A model generated the notes under the pieces. It was given only the letters and a program-made list of their open reading frames with translations. It was not told the DNA's origin and did not search any database. 64,000 nucleotides of DNA from Burkholderia sp. Ac-20365 (GTDB taxonomy: Bacteria > Pseudomonadota > Gammaproteobacteria > Burkholderiales > Burkholderiaceae). Shown here piece after piece: positions 25,607 to 35,237 of the stretch. The DNA lies in NCBI RefSeq assembly GCF_017104715.1, contig NZ_JAAGPI010000032.1, forward strand, positions 1-64,000, read 5' to 3'. Both the position numbers and the translations under genes were made by a program. Each line of letters begins with the position of its first letter. Position 1 is the stretch's first letter.

Positions 25607-25806
25607 CTTTCTCCGGTAGATGTTCCGCGTGCAATCTTTCGCGGCTGGAATGGAGAAAGTGTAGACGGGCATCGGCCGGCCGGTGAGGCCCAGCCGGACA
25701 ATTCATTGTTGCCGGTTTCCGCACCTGCGGCGCGAATGAGGTGCGAGATCAGCGCCGAAGCGCGCCCTGCCGGCGCGCGCTGCGCGCAGTCGGAGCGTGA
25801 CGTCGC

Positions 25807-26262
25807 TTACTGCCCCGTCACCTGCTTCCTGACAAACGCGACATAACCGTTCTGTGCCTTCAGTATCTTTTCCGCGCACTCGTCATAGTCGGAACCCTTC
25901 GCGTTGTCCGCTCCGTACATCCCGCGACACTGCGCAAACAGTGTAAGCGTCGCGCCACCCGGTCGCGCGACGCGCGTCGCCGACAACGACACCTTGCCCG
26001 AACTGTAAGGCACGTCAGCTTCGATCGACACGGCATCGGCGCGCGTGAGGGACGTGTCCGAATGCTGCTCGACGTAGCGCTTCGTCGCCACCCAGGCGGC
26101 GTCGCACTGCGCACCGTCGCAATTGACAGCCGCATTGCGCTGCGCAGCGGCAAGGCTGGTTTCGTTATGGGCGAACTCCTGCGCCTGGCGCGCCTCCTTT
26201 TCGGCGGACGAGCAACCCGCAAGCACGAGCGCGGCAAGCGCGATGACATGGATTTTTTTCAC
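25807..26262 (-). CDS. Lipoprotein of unknown function, 151 aa
   Basis: MKKIHVIALAALVLAGCSSA is a textbook lipoprotein signal with lipobox LAGC and acylated Cys17. The mature part is polar, with four further cysteines (CDGAQC; AQCRGMYG; YDEC) that could form disulfides in the periplasm, and a lysine-rich end. No domain is recognised. It stands alone between the DUF4148 gene and the oligopeptidase. Confidence 0.75.
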   Translation of the reverse strand: MKKIHVIALAALVLAGCSSAEKEARQAQEFAHNETSLAAAQRNAAVNCDGAQCDAAWVATKRYVEQHSDTSLTRADAVSIEADVPYSSGKVSLSATRVARPGGATLTLFAQCRGMYGADNAKGSDYDECAEKILKAQNGYVAFVRKQVTGQ

Positions 26263-26469
26263 GAGCTGGGCTTCCTTTGCGACATTCGAGCGCGATTATA
26301 GCGGGGCGACAGGACCGCCCGCAGATCCTCGCGATCGTCGAAGCATCCTGCACCCGTGGCTCACGTCGAGAGCATGGCAGCAACGGCTGTTCGCCGGTTC
26401 ATCGCGCCGCGCCCTTCTCCATGCAGGCGCTGTCGCGCAAACCGGCCATCCGTCGCCTGGCGATCTGCG

Positions 26470-28542
26470 TCATCGCGACAGGGTGTCCCACAGGAAGCGG
26501 TATTCGAGCGCCTGCGATTGCGCTGCGTCGAGCCCATCCACGCTGCCATGGCCGCCGTCCGTTTTCTCGAGAAGCCATACATGCCGATGCCCTTGCGCCT
26601 GCATCCGCGCCACCATCTTTCGCGCATGCCCCGGATGCACGCGGTCGTCGCTCGTCGATGTCGCGAACAGCACGGGTGGATAGGTGCTATCAGCGGCAAC
26701 GCGGTGATACGGCGACCAGGCCGCAAGCGCCAGCGCATGATCGGGATCGTCCGGATCGCCGTATTCGTCGATCCACGAAGCCCCGGCATGCAACAGGTGA
26801 TAGCGCTGCATGTCGAGCAGCGGCACCTGGCACACGACGGCGCCGAACAACTCCGGGCGCTGCACCATGCACGCAGCCACCAGCAGTCCGCCGTTACTGC
26901 CGCCCTGGATGCCGAGTTGTTCGGGCGTGGTGATGCCGTCAGCGATCAGCTTCCCCGCCACGGCAATGAAATCGTCGAATGCGCGTTGCCGGTGCTCCCG
27001 TTGCGCGGACGTGTGCCAGTCCGTGCCGAACTCTCCGCCGCCGCGAATATGGGCGATCACCGCCACGCCACCGCGCTCGAGCCAGCCGACGCCCAGCCCT
27101 GCGTCATAACCCGGCACGAGCGGCACCGCGAAACCGCCATAACCTGTCAGCAGGCAGGGGCATGGCGTCGGCGCGTCGCCTTCGAGCACCGCGCGCGGCC
27201 CGATCAACGTGTAGGCCACCTGCGTGCCGTCGCGCGATTGCGCGTGCTCGCGCCGAACAGCCAGCGACGCGGCATCGAACTGCGCTGGCCAGCGCGCCAG
27301 CAGCGAGCATTGCGTCAGGTCTTCGACAGCCAGATCGGCCAGCAGGTATTCGGGCGGCCGCAGACAGTGGTCGACATGGACATACACTTCGTCGTTAATG
27401 TCGGCCGCGATGGGCGTCAGGCCGACCTGCGACGTATCCCGCACGGGATACACGCGGGGATGCCACGACCATTCGTCGTCGGCCAACTGGCGCGGCTGCC
27501 ATACGATGGTGCGACTTTCCACGTCGTCAAGCCACGATACGATCAGATAGTCGCGCGTCGCCGTCCATCCGCACGCCGACGTCATCGGGGTGGGTGCGAA
27601 CAGTGTGATCAGATCGCGGCTGCCGGCCAGAAACGCCTGTTCGCGGACAGCCAGCAAACTGCCGTTCGCGTGTGTGGCGCCATCGCAGTCCCAGTCGAGC
27701 CGCGGCTGAAGCAGCAGCCATCCTTTCCAAACGCCGACCGCCACGTGCGCGGGCACGTCGAAGCGCGTCCAGCCGCCATCGCCCGATACATGGTAGGTAT
27801 GTGAATCGAAGAAATCGACGGCCCGGCTCATGATATGCCGTCGCTCGACGGGATCGTAGCAACCGTCGACGCTGATATCGTCGAATTCTCCCTGAAACAC
27901 GACTGGCGCTTCGGCTAGCGACGTACCACGCGTCCAGCGCCTGACCTCGCGCGGATAGCCCGACCGCGTGAGCGTGTCGCCGCCGCCGTCCCAGCCCACA
28001 TAGACGGTATCGCGATCGATCCATTCGATCGAATGCTTGCCGCCTGCTTCGATGACAAACCCGTCGTCGACAAAACGGCGCTGTTCGATATCGAATTCGC
28101 GCACGACGATGGAGTCGCCGCCTTCCGGCGACAGCAGGATCAGTGCGCGATCGCCGTCGGGATAGAGGATGGCCAGGTCGGCGAGTATCCATGGCGTGCC
28201 TTCGGCGTCGCCCAGCGCATCGAAGTCCAGAATGCGTTGCCAGTCAGGCGAGCCCTCGCGCCAGCTTTTCCACGACGTGCGGCGCCACAGCCCTTTTGGA
28301 TGGTTCGCGTCGGTCCATACGTCGTACGCCCAATCCTTGCAACGCGCGGGAATGACGGGCCGCTCGGCCGGCAGAAAAGCGTGCTCCAGCTTGACGACGA
28401 GATCGTCGTACAGCGGACCATCCCGCCACTCGGCATACGTGCGCCTGTTCTGCTCATCGACCCATGTGCGAGCAGCAGGGCTATCCAGGTCTTCCAGAAA
28501 CAGAAACGGATCGGATTCAGGCCAGACGGATGTGCGAGTCAT
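26470..28542 (-). CDS. Prolyl oligopeptidase family serine peptidase (S9)
   Basis: A 690-residue cytoplasmic enzyme without signal peptide. The N-terminal beta-propeller (about 60-400) begins DPFLFLEDLDSPAARTWVDE, typical of S9A peptidases. The catalytic domain shows GGSNGG (Ser near 547), the Asp in TSDDRVHPGHARKM (near 629) and the His in DGGHGSVDG (near 665). Such enzymes cut short peptides after proline. Met 28542 (MTRTSV) is chosen over a Met six codons upstream that lacks a ribosome binding site. It is probably expressed alone; the porin terminator lies upstream. Confidence 0.9.
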   Translation of the reverse strand: MTRTSVWPESDPFLFLEDLDSPAARTWVDEQNRRTYAEWRDGPLYDDLVVKLEHAFLPAERPVIPARCKDWAYDVWTDANHPKGLWRRTSWKSWREGSPDWQRILDFDALGDAEGTPWILADLAILYPDGDRALILLSPEGGDSIVVREFDIEQRRFVDDGFVIEAGGKHSIEWIDRDTVYVGWDGGGDTLTRSGYPREVRRWTRGTSLAEAPVVFQGEFDDISVDGCYDPVERRHIMSRAVDFFDSHTYHVSGDGGWTRFDVPAHVAVGVWKGWLLLQPRLDWDCDGATHANGSLLAVREQAFLAGSRDLITLFAPTPMTSACGWTATRDYLIVSWLDDVESRTIVWQPRQLADDEWSWHPRVYPVRDTSQVGLTPIAADINDEVYVHVDHCLRPPEYLLADLAVEDLTQCSLLARWPAQFDAASLAVRREHAQSRDGTQVAYTLIGPRAVLEGDAPTPCPCLLTGYGGFAVPLVPGYDAGLGVGWLERGGVAVIAHIRGGGEFGTDWHTSAQREHRQRAFDDFIAVAGKLIADGITTPEQLGIQGGSNGGLLVAACMVQRPELFGAVVCQVPLLDMQRYHLLHAGASWIDEYGDPDDPDHALALAAWSPYHRVAADSTYPPVLFATSTSDDRVHPGHARKMVARMQAQGHRHVWLLEKTDGGHGSVDGLDAAQSQALEYRFLWDTLSR

Positions 28543-28702
28543 AGGGGATCCAGAGAACAAAAGTTACGTGACGGATAGACGAGGCGTACGCGTGTCAGGC
28601 TTCTCATTCTGGACGATGATAATGATCAGGATCGCGTATTAAATCTGTGATATGGGACAAAGTTGCGGACGAAATTATTCCACTCGACGCGGCAAGTAAA
28701 TG

Positions 28703-28739
28703 CAAAAACGCGCGCCCCGCCGAAGCGGAGACGCGCGTT
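28703..28739 (-). terminator. Strong intrinsic terminator of the porin gene
   Basis: Read on the minus strand, AACGCGCGTCTCCGC, TTCG and GCGGGGCGCGCGTT form a long near-perfect stem with a stable TTCG loop, followed directly by TTTTGC. It lies about 90 bases beyond the porin stop codon. Confidence 0.9.
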
Positions 28740-28826
28740 GAACACCTTCGGCAGACACAACACGCGCCCTTCCGGGCACGCGTTGCGAGACGTCCGAAAG
28801 CGGTCCGGAAGCGGCCTGGAAGCGGC

Positions 28827-29966
28827 TTAGAAGCGGTGACGGATACCGACCGTGCCGACCACTTGCGAATCCGACGACGAAGCGCTCACGCCGACGATGT
28901 GCGCCGTGATGTTCGAACCGCCCGTGCTGCCGACGTGCTGATACGCGGCTTCAGCATAGACATCGGTACGCTTGGACAGCGCGTAGTCCGTTTGCAGCGT
29001 GACTTGATGGTACTTCGGATCGACGCCTTCCAGGCTTGCATCGGTGTACGTGTAGGCACCCGACACCGACAGGGCCGGCGACAGTGCATAACGGCCGTTC
29101 AGTTCGAAGTTCGTGAAGTGCGCGCCCTGGCCGCCCACCGGGAGACCGCTCGTCGTGCCCGATGCCGTTGCGCCGATCGACGTCACGTTCGCCAGTTGCG
29201 TCTGCGTGAACACGAAGCCGACGTTAGCCGGACCGAACGCGTAGCTCACGCCCGCGCCGTACGTGCGTTGACGCGAAGCCGTGAACGTCGCGTCGTTGCT
29301 GACCGCGCCGCTCGAGTTGGCCGTGCCCGAATTGTTCAGTTGCAGGTACGCTGCAGCAACCTTCAGGCCGCCGAACGTATACGACGCGCCGACGCTATAC
29401 GCGCGGTTGTCCGAGAAACCGCCCGCTTCATTCGAGAAGCCGTACATCGCGCCGAGCTTGAGGCCCGCGTAATCGACGCTCTGGTACTTGACCGAGTTGC
29501 TGACGCGGAACGAGTTGTTCAGGTTGTCGTTGTCGTACGGGTGCGAAGCGAGCGTGCCGCCGTATTGCGTGCCGTTCAGCGACAGCGGTCCCAGGTTGTC
29601 GACGAGATTGTCGTACTGGCGGCCGAGCGTGACCGAGCCGTACTGGTTGCTGGCGAGGCCGACGAACGCCTGGCGGCCGAACAGACGGGTGTTCTGGCCC
29701 ATGTTGCCGTTCGACAGGTTAAAGCCGCTTTCCAGGGTGAAGATTGCCTTCAGGCCGTTACCCAGATCTTCCGAGCCGCGCAGGCCCCAGCGGTTGCCGT
29801 TGAGGATGCCGCTAGCCTGCTGGAAGTTGCTGTGGCCGCCGGAGTTGCTGGAATACGTGAGGCCGGTATCGAGCAGGCCGTAGAGCGTAACCGAGTTCTG
29901 GGCGTGTGCGACGCCAGCCGTGCCGATCAATGCGAGCGAGAGGGTCGAGAGTACGAGCTTTTTCAT
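28827..29966 (-). CDS. Gram-negative general porin (OmpC-like trimeric type)
   Basis: A 379-residue outer-membrane porin. The signal peptide (MKKLVLSTLSLALIGTAGVA) is followed by QNSVTLYGLLDTGLTYSSNS, the usual first strand of betaproteobacterial porins. Further signatures are GSEDLGNGLKAIFTLESGFN, LFGRQAFVGLASNQYGSVTL with GRQYD, and a C-terminal strand ending VGTVGIRHRF. A terminal Phe is required for barrel assembly. It forms a diffusion channel for small solutes. A long upstream region and strong terminator fit a highly expressed single gene. Confidence 0.93.
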   Translation of the reverse strand: MKKLVLSTLSLALIGTAGVAHAQNSVTLYGLLDTGLTYSSNSGGHSNFQQASGILNGNRWGLRGSEDLGNGLKAIFTLESGFNLSNGNMGQNTRLFGRQAFVGLASNQYGSVTLGRQYDNLVDNLGPLSLNGTQYGGTLASHPYDNDNLNNSFRVSNSVKYQSVDYAGLKLGAMYGFSNEAGGFSDNRAYSVGASYTFGGLKVAAAYLQLNNSGTANSSGAVSNDATFTASRQRTYGAGVSYAFGPANVGFVFTQTQLANVTSIGATASGTTSGLPVGGQGAHFTNFELNGRYALSPALSVSGAYTYTDASLEGVDPKYHQVTLQTDYALSKRTDVYAEAAYQHVGSTGGSNITAHIVGVSASSSDSQVVGTVGIRHRF

Positions 29967-30131
29967 CTTTTCTCCATTATCCGATAACGAATGCTATCGT
30001 GGCGCGGAGAATATCTGATTGATCCGGCTCTGCGAGTTTATCGTTGTGTTTTAACCACCGTTTAAAAGCTTTCTCAATCTTCCCCGTAACGTCATTCGTA
30101 ATTGCGGAAAATCTGGACGCCATATGAAATA

Positions 30132-30158
30132 GGGCGTATCCCTCTCGCGGATACGCCC
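30132..30158. repeat. Perfect 10-bp inverted repeat upstream of the porin gene
   Basis: GGGCGTATCC and GGATACGCCC are separated by seven bases. In the direction of the porin transcript it would lie in or above the leader, about 170 bases before the start codon. No T-run makes it a clear terminator. It may be a regulatory hairpin or operator. Confidence 0.55.
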
Positions 30159-30284
30159 CAAGTGCCTAATTCTAGCTGTTCCCGGAATACAGGCCGACGG
30201 ATTTTATGGAATCGAAGTTGAACTGGCAAGTGCATCTCCACATATATTCCTTTCGGATTCTTATAATGGTAAGGTGACGCAATA

Positions 30285-30299
30285 AAATAGGCCCTATTT
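30285..30299. repeat. Palindrome AAATAGG-C-CCTATTT
   Basis: A perfect 7-bp inverted repeat around one central base lies in the AT-rich section about 240 bases before the GntP permease gene. Its size and symmetry suit a dimeric repressor operator, though no adjacent regulator gene exists. Confidence 0.4.
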
Positions 30300-30535
30300 A
30301 ATTTATATTAAATCAATCAATAAACAATTGATAAAGCGACCTATTGTCTTTTAACGGAATCCAGGCAATACGCCCGCGTGTTTTTTTCCCGCCAGCAACG
30401 CTTTTGCGCGCCAGCAGGCATCTGAAAGCAGGCGCTGTTACTATCGGTCGCGCCGCGCCAGCCCCCGTGCGCCCTGCACGCACGCTGCGATTCTTCCAAT
30501 AACCTCACCACCGCTCCATCAGAAAGAGACATCCC

Positions 30536-31912
30536 GTGCATCTCACCGCAGCCCTGACTCCCTGGTCCGCTCACGACACACGCCTCGTCCTCGCGTGCGC
30601 GCTCGGCCTCGTGCTGATCATCGTCTTCATCAGCGCGCTCAAGCTTGCCCCGTTCCTGTCGATCCTGATCGGCACGTTCGCCGCGGGCTTCACCGCGCAA
30701 CTGCCGCTCGAAACCGTCGCCAGTTCTTTCAGCAAGGGCGCGGGCGCGCTGCTCGGCGACGTCGGCATCATCATCGCGCTCGGTGCGATGCTCGGTGCGC
30801 TGATGGCCGATTCGGGCGCAGCCGACCGGCTCGTATCGACCATTCTCGAGCACTCGACGCCGCGCCGCCTGCCCTGGCTGATGGCGCTCGTCGCGATCAT
30901 CATCGGCCTGCCGCTCTTTTTCGAAGTGGGCCTCGTGATGATGGTGCCCATCATCTTCGTGATGGCGCGCCGCTCACAGCAGCCGATATTGCGCATCGCG
31001 ATTCCCGCGCTTGCCGGCATGACGACGCTGCACGCGCTGCTGCCGCCGCATCCGGGCCCGCTGATCGCCGTGAGCGCGCTGCATGCCGATCTCGGCATCA
31101 CGCTTGGCCTTGGGTTGATCGTCGCGATTCCGGCGGTGATTCTCGCGGGGCCGCTGTATGGCATGGCGCTGTCCAGGCGCATGCATATCGACGAGCCCGA
31201 AGAAATGGGCAAGCTCTTTCGCGCCGAGTCGACGCAGACTGAGTTGCCCGGTTTTGTCGTGTCGCTGGTGACGATCCTGATGCCCGTCGTGCTGATGCTC
31301 GGCCGCACGGTGGCCAAGCTCGCGCTCACCAAAGACACGCTGGCGTACGACACACTCGACTTTCTCGGCGAGCCGATCATCGCGCTCGGCCTGACGGTGA
31401 TCTTCGCGATCGTCGCGCTTGGCTGGTCGCGCGGTATGTCGCGGGACCGCGTCGGCGGGATTCTGCGCAAGAGCCTGCCGCCGATCGCGGCGCTCCTCCT
31501 GACCATCGGCGCGGGCGGCGGTCTCAAGCAGACGCTCGTCGCTGCGGGCATCAGCGCGACGATCGGCAAGATCGCCGTCGGCTCGCATATGCCGTTGCTG
31601 TTGCTCGCGTGGCTGATCGCCGTCGCGCTGCGTCAGGCGACGGGTTCGGCAACGGTTGCGACCACAACGACGGCAGGTATTGTCGCGCCTGTGGTGGCCG
31701 GCCTGTCGGCGACGCACAACTCGCTGATGGCGCTCGCGATCGGCGCGGGCTCGGTGTTCTTCTGCCACGTCAACGACGCGGGCTTCTGGATGGTGCGCGA
31801 ATACTTCGGGCTGAAGCTGAAGCAGACCGTGTTCGTCTGGTCGATCCTGCAGACGATCGTGTCGGTGGTTGGGCTGGCGGGGACGCTGGTGTTGTGGGGG
31901 CTATTGGGCTGA
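30536..31912 (+). CDS. GntP-family gluconate-type permease
   Basis: A 458-residue inner-membrane protein with about 12-14 helices in the GntP pattern: LSILIGTFAAGFTAQLPLET, SFSKGAGALLGDVGIIIALG, GLPLFFEVGLVMMVPIIFVM, LPPHPGPLIAVSALHADLGI and RQATGSATVATTTTAG. Members import gluconate or related sugar acids with protons. GTG 30536 after AGAAAGAGAC is the start. No gluconate kinase or GntR regulator lies nearby, so the true substrate could be another hydroxy acid. The convergent Fic gene begins seven bases beyond. Confidence 0.9.
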   Translation: MHLTAALTPWSAHDTRLVLACALGLVLIIVFISALKLAPFLSILIGTFAAGFTAQLPLETVASSFSKGAGALLGDVGIIIALGAMLGALMADSGAADRLVSTILEHSTPRRLPWLMALVAIIIGLPLFFEVGLVMMVPIIFVMARRSQQPILRIAIPALAGMTTLHALLPPHPGPLIAVSALHADLGITLGLGLIVAIPAVILAGPLYGMALSRRMHIDEPEEMGKLFRAESTQTELPGFVVSLVTILMPVVLMLGRTVAKLALTKDTLAYDTLDFLGEPIIALGLTVIFAIVALGWSRGMSRDRVGGILRKSLPPIAALLLTIGAGGGLKQTLVAAGISATIGKIAVGSHMPLLLLAWLIAVALRQATGSATVATTTTAGIVAPVVAGLSATHNSLMALAIGAGSVFFCHVNDAGFWMVREYFGLKLKQTVFVWSILQTIVSVVGLAGTLVLWGLLG

Positions 31913-31919
31913 CAGCGCT

Positions 31920-32681
31920 TCAACGTTCGCTGCGCAAACCCAGAACCTGCAGATAAGTGTCCAGCGAACGCTGAATGGCTTGCGCGACGAGTTGCGTGAT
32001 CGCGGTGTAGTCGCCCGTTACGCAGGCCTCGTCGAGCGCGTCGTAGTAGGCGAGCCGATCTTCCTTGCGGATGATCGCGGGCGGATAGCCCGCCTTCATC
32101 AACTCGAAATTCAGCAGCAGGCGTCCTGTGCGACCGTTCCCGTCCACGAAGGGATGAATCTTGACGAAGCGCGTGTGCAGTTCGGCTGCGCGGGTGATCG
32201 GATGCAGCGCGTCCGCCTGAGTGTGCCACTCGACGAGGGACGCCATGTCGGCGGCCAAATGGAGAAAATCGGGCGGCGTCGTGCTGGCGCCTGCAATCAC
32301 CACGTTCTCCTGGCGATATCGTCCTGCTTCGCCGTCGTCGATGCCTTTGAGGACGAGCGCATGGATGTTGCGGATTTGCCATTCGGACAAGGGCTCCTGC
32401 TTCGCAACAAGCTCCTCGACATAAAGAATCGCATCGCGATGGTTGGTCGCCTCGAAATGCTCGCGAAGCGACTTGCCTCCTACCGTTATCCCCTCCAGTA
32501 CGACTTTGGTTTCGCGAAGTGTGAGCGTGTTGCCCTCGATCGCATTTGAGTGATACGTCCACTCCAGCGCGAGCTTCTCGCGCAGCGTCGCAAGCGTATG
32601 CCTGGGCAACGGGCGTGCCGCATCGAGCTTTGACTTGTCGTTATCGATCGCCTCGAAGGGCGCGGGAGGGTGCGTTGTCAT
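31920..32681 (-). CDS. Fic-domain protein with N-terminal inhibitory helix (class II)
   Basis: A 253-residue Fic protein. The catalytic motif HPFVDGNGRTGR is intact at 176-187, with His176 as base and Asn182/Arg187 for the nucleotide. Ahead of it, SNAIEGN at 45-51 matches the (S/T)xxxE(G/N) inhibitory helix in which Glu49 blocks ATP, defining self-inhibited class II proteins. These AMPylate protein targets when the inhibition is relieved. No separate antitoxin gene is adjacent, as expected for this class. There is no secretion signal; the target is unknown. Confidence 0.9.
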   Translation of the reverse strand: MTTHPPAPFEAIDNDKSKLDAARPLPRHTLATLREKLALEWTYHSNAIEGNTLTLRETKVVLEGITVGGKSLREHFEATNHRDAILYVEELVAKQEPLSEWQIRNIHALVLKGIDDGEAGRYRQENVVIAGASTTPPDFLHLAADMASLVEWHTQADALHPITRAAELHTRFVKIHPFVDGNGRTGRLLLNFELMKAGYPPAIIRKEDRLAYYDALDEACVTGDYTAITQLVAQAIQRSLDTYLQVLGLRSER

Positions 32682-32776
32682 CGGCGTGCTGAGCGCGAAA
32701 GGATGTCTGTTCGGTGATGCGCGTGTGAGAAATCATAGCATTGCCCCTGCTCACGACACCTCAAGCAGTCGTACTG

Positions 32777-33682
32777 TCAATCCACAATCTCCGGCGCCTC
32801 GATCGCCCGCATCAGCAGTTCGACAAATGTCTGCATCGCCTGCGGCAGCGTGCGCCCGGCCATCGTCTGAACCTGCAGCGTGCGCTGATGCAACTCGGCG
32901 TTCGAGATCGGAATCGCCGCCAGCCCGTCCACCTCGAGCCGGCTGCGCACGGTCAGATAGCCCGTCAGCGTGACGGCATCGGTGAGGCGCACGAAGCTCT
33001 GCAACGCCGCATGGTAGTTGCTGACGAAGAGCGGCTCGAAGATCAGTCCTTCCAGACTGCACGCGATATCGAACAGTTGCCGGATCGTCACGCCCTGGTT
33101 GTCCATCGCGATCGGCCACGCGGTGAGGTCTTTCAGCGACACCGACTCGCGCGCAGCAAGCGGATGCCCGCGCCGCACCAGTGCGTAAATCGGCGCGCGC
33201 TGCGAGTAATGCACGTTGATCTCCTTCTCGGGCGCGATGCTGAAGCACACGGCGATATCGGCGGTCCCTTCCCGCACGCGCTGCGTCGCCACGGAAGGCG
33301 CGGACACGTCGAGCTGAAAATGCGTCGACGGATAGGTCTTCAGGAAATGCGCGAACACCTGCGGCAGAAAATGCGGCGCGACACCTTCTGAACTCGCGAC
33401 GCGTATGGTCGCGCGCCCTTCCTCGCTCAAGCCGCGAATCTCGCCGACCACGCGTTCGGTTTCGAGCACGCTGCGCCGCGCGTGTTCGGCCAGCAGCCGG
33501 CCTGCATCGCTGAGCACCATGCCGCGCGGACGCCGTTCGAATAACGGCGTGCCCAGTTCCTCCTCGAGCTTGCCGATCTGCCGGCTCAATGCCGACACGG
33601 CGACATAAAGCCGTTCCGACGCCTTGCTCAGCGACCCGCTGCGGGCCACTTCCAGAAAGTAACGCAGTGCTGTGTTGTCCAT
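32777..33682 (-). CDS. LysR-family regulator
   Basis: A 301-residue LysR protein: helix-turn-helix at about 15-35 (EVARSGSLSKASERLYVAVS with ALSRQIGKLEEELGTPLFER), then a substrate-binding domain. It is divergent from the M20 peptidase / transporter / hydrolase operon across about 120 bases and probably controls it. The effector cannot be read from the sequence. An Ala-Val replaces the common Ser-Gln in the recognition-helix lead, a feature of the NAC/Cbl-like branch. Confidence 0.88.
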   Translation of the reverse strand: MDNTALRYFLEVARSGSLSKASERLYVAVSALSRQIGKLEEELGTPLFERRPRGMVLSDAGRLLAEHARRSVLETERVVGEIRGLSEEGRATIRVASSEGVAPHFLPQVFAHFLKTYPSTHFQLDVSAPSVATQRVREGTADIAVCFSIAPEKEINVHYSQRAPIYALVRRGHPLAARESVSLKDLTAWPIAMDNQGVTIRQLFDIACSLEGLIFEPLFVSNYHAALQSFVRLTDAVTLTGYLTVRSRLEVDGLAAIPISNAELHQRTLQVQTMAGRTLPQAMQTFVELLMRAIEAPEIVD

Positions 33683-33805
33683 TGAGCGCCTCGCCGCTTT
33701 GCCGTTTCGGCAACGATTCGTGGCAAATATTGTAATTGTGCAGAAATATCGGCGACCGCAGCATCGGCTCGACTACTACCCCCACAAAGCCAAGGAGATA
33801 CGTCG

Positions 33806-35227
33806 TTGACTCGTGAAATCGCCATCCAATCCGCGGCCAGCCAGTACGATTCAGGCCGTTTTCTCGATGATCTGCGCCGCCGCGTCGCGTATCGCACGGA
33901 GAGCCAGGAGTCCGACAGCGGCGCGCGCCTGCGCGGCTACCTCGACGACGAACTGACGCCGCTGCTCACGCAATGGGGCTTCACCTGCCGCGTGGTCGAT
34001 AACCCGGCACAAGGCGCCGGTCCATTTCTGATCGCGCATCGCCACGAAGACGACGCCCTACCGACCGTGCTCAGCTATGGCCACGGCGACGTCGTGCGCG
34101 GCTACGATGCGCAGTGGCGCAACGGCCTCTCGCCGTGGGACGTCACCGTCGAAGGCGAACGCTGGTATGGCCGCGGCACCGCCGACAACAAAGGCCAGCA
34201 CAGCATCAACCTCGCCGCGCTCAAAGCCGTGCTCGACGCACGCGGCGGCAAGCTCGGCTTCAACCTGAAGCTGCTGTTCGAAACGGGAGAAGAAGTCGGC
34301 TCGCCCGGCCTGCACGCGCTGTGCACGCAACTGCGCGACGAACTCGCCGCCGACGTGCTGATCGCCTCCGACGGCCCGCGTCTGTCCGCGCATCGTCCGA
34401 CGCTCTTTCTCGGCTCGCGTGGCCTCGTCAACTTCAAGCTCGAACTGACGCTGCGCGACGGCGGCCACCATTCGGGTAACTGGGGCGGGCTGCTGCGCAA
34501 TCCGGGCGTGGTGCTCGCGAGCGCGATTGCATCGATGGTCGATGCGAACGGCCAGATTCTCGTCGAAGGTCTGCGCCCGCCGCCCATTCCCGATTCCGTG
34601 CGCCGCGCGCTTGCCGATATCCGCGTAGGCGGCAATCCGGGCGAGCCGACTGTCGATACCGACTACGGCGAACCGGGCCTGACGCCGACAGAACGCGTGT
34701 TCGGCTGGAACAACCTCGAAGTGCTCGCGTTCCGCACGGGCAACCCCGACAAACCCGTCAACGCGATTCCGCCGTCGGCGGTCGCGTACATGCAGATCCG
34801 CTTCGTGGTCGGCACCGAGTGGCAGAAGCTGGAGTCGATCGTCCGCGCGCATCTCGACAAACACGGCTTCGGTATGGTCGAACTGGACGTCGAACGCGGT
34901 GCGCCCGCGACGCGCGTCGATCCCGACAACGCGTGGGTGCAATGGGCGCTGCGCTCGCTGCGCGAAACCACGGGCGACGAACCCGTGCTGCTGCCGAACC
35001 TCGGCGGCACGCTGCCCAACGACGTCTTCGCCGACGTGCTCGGCATGCCGACGCTGTGGGTGCCGCACTCGTACCCCGGCTGCTCGCAGCACGCGCCGAA
35101 CGAGCATCTGCTCGGTCCCGTCGTACGCGACGGGCTGCGCATCATGGCAGGTCTTTTCTGGGATCTCGGCGCGCAGCAAGCCGACGCCCTCAACCCCGCA
35201 CCGCATGTTTCGACAACCCTTGCCTGA
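33806..35227 (+). CDS. M20-family metallopeptidase (dipeptidase/deacylase)
   Basis: A 473-residue cytoplasmic enzyme. Zinc ligands are visible: His93 in SYGHGDVV, bridging Asp127 in GRGTADNKGQ, Glu162-Glu163 in ETGEEVGSPG, Asp in IASDGPR, and His in the C-terminal VPHSYPGCSQHAPNEH. The middle part is the lid dimerisation domain. Such enzymes remove amino acids from dipeptides or N-acyl amino acids. The start is TTG 33806, preceded by AAGGAGATACG. The MHS transporter gene starts ten bases after the stop, so import and hydrolysis of one compound is likely. Confidence 0.88.
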   Translation: MTREIAIQSAASQYDSGRFLDDLRRRVAYRTESQESDSGARLRGYLDDELTPLLTQWGFTCRVVDNPAQGAGPFLIAHRHEDDALPTVLSYGHGDVVRGYDAQWRNGLSPWDVTVEGERWYGRGTADNKGQHSINLAALKAVLDARGGKLGFNLKLLFETGEEVGSPGLHALCTQLRDELAADVLIASDGPRLSAHRPTLFLGSRGLVNFKLELTLRDGGHHSGNWGGLLRNPGVVLASAIASMVDANGQILVEGLRPPPIPDSVRRALADIRVGGNPGEPTVDTDYGEPGLTPTERVFGWNNLEVLAFRTGNPDKPVNAIPPSAVAYMQIRFVVGTEWQKLESIVRAHLDKHGFGMVELDVERGAPATRVDPDNAWVQWALRSLRETTGDEPVLLPNLGGTLPNDVFADVLGMPTLWVPHSYPGCSQHAPNEHLLGPVVRDGLRIMAGLFWDLGAQQADALNPAPHVSTTLA

Positions 35228-35237
35228 GGACGTCGCA

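Larger units (their letters stand above)
29967..30535. other. Long divergent intergenic region, porin / GntP permease
   Basis: Nearly 570 bases carry no convincing gene. The segment is unusually AT-rich from about 30220 to 30350. It contains a 10-bp inverted repeat at 30132-30158 and a 15-base palindrome at 30285-30299, so it probably holds promoters and operators for both flanking genes. Confidence 0.55.

Noticed and set aside
28647-29987. A 446-residue plus-strand frame opposite the porin gene
   Set aside because: It is antisense to a very clear porin with signal peptide and terminal Phe, and consists of Arg/Val/Ala-rich sequence without domain pattern.
30131-30165. Calling the inverted repeat at 30132-30158 a terminator
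   Set aside because: There is no T-run after the stem on either strand, and it lies upstream of both flanking genes.
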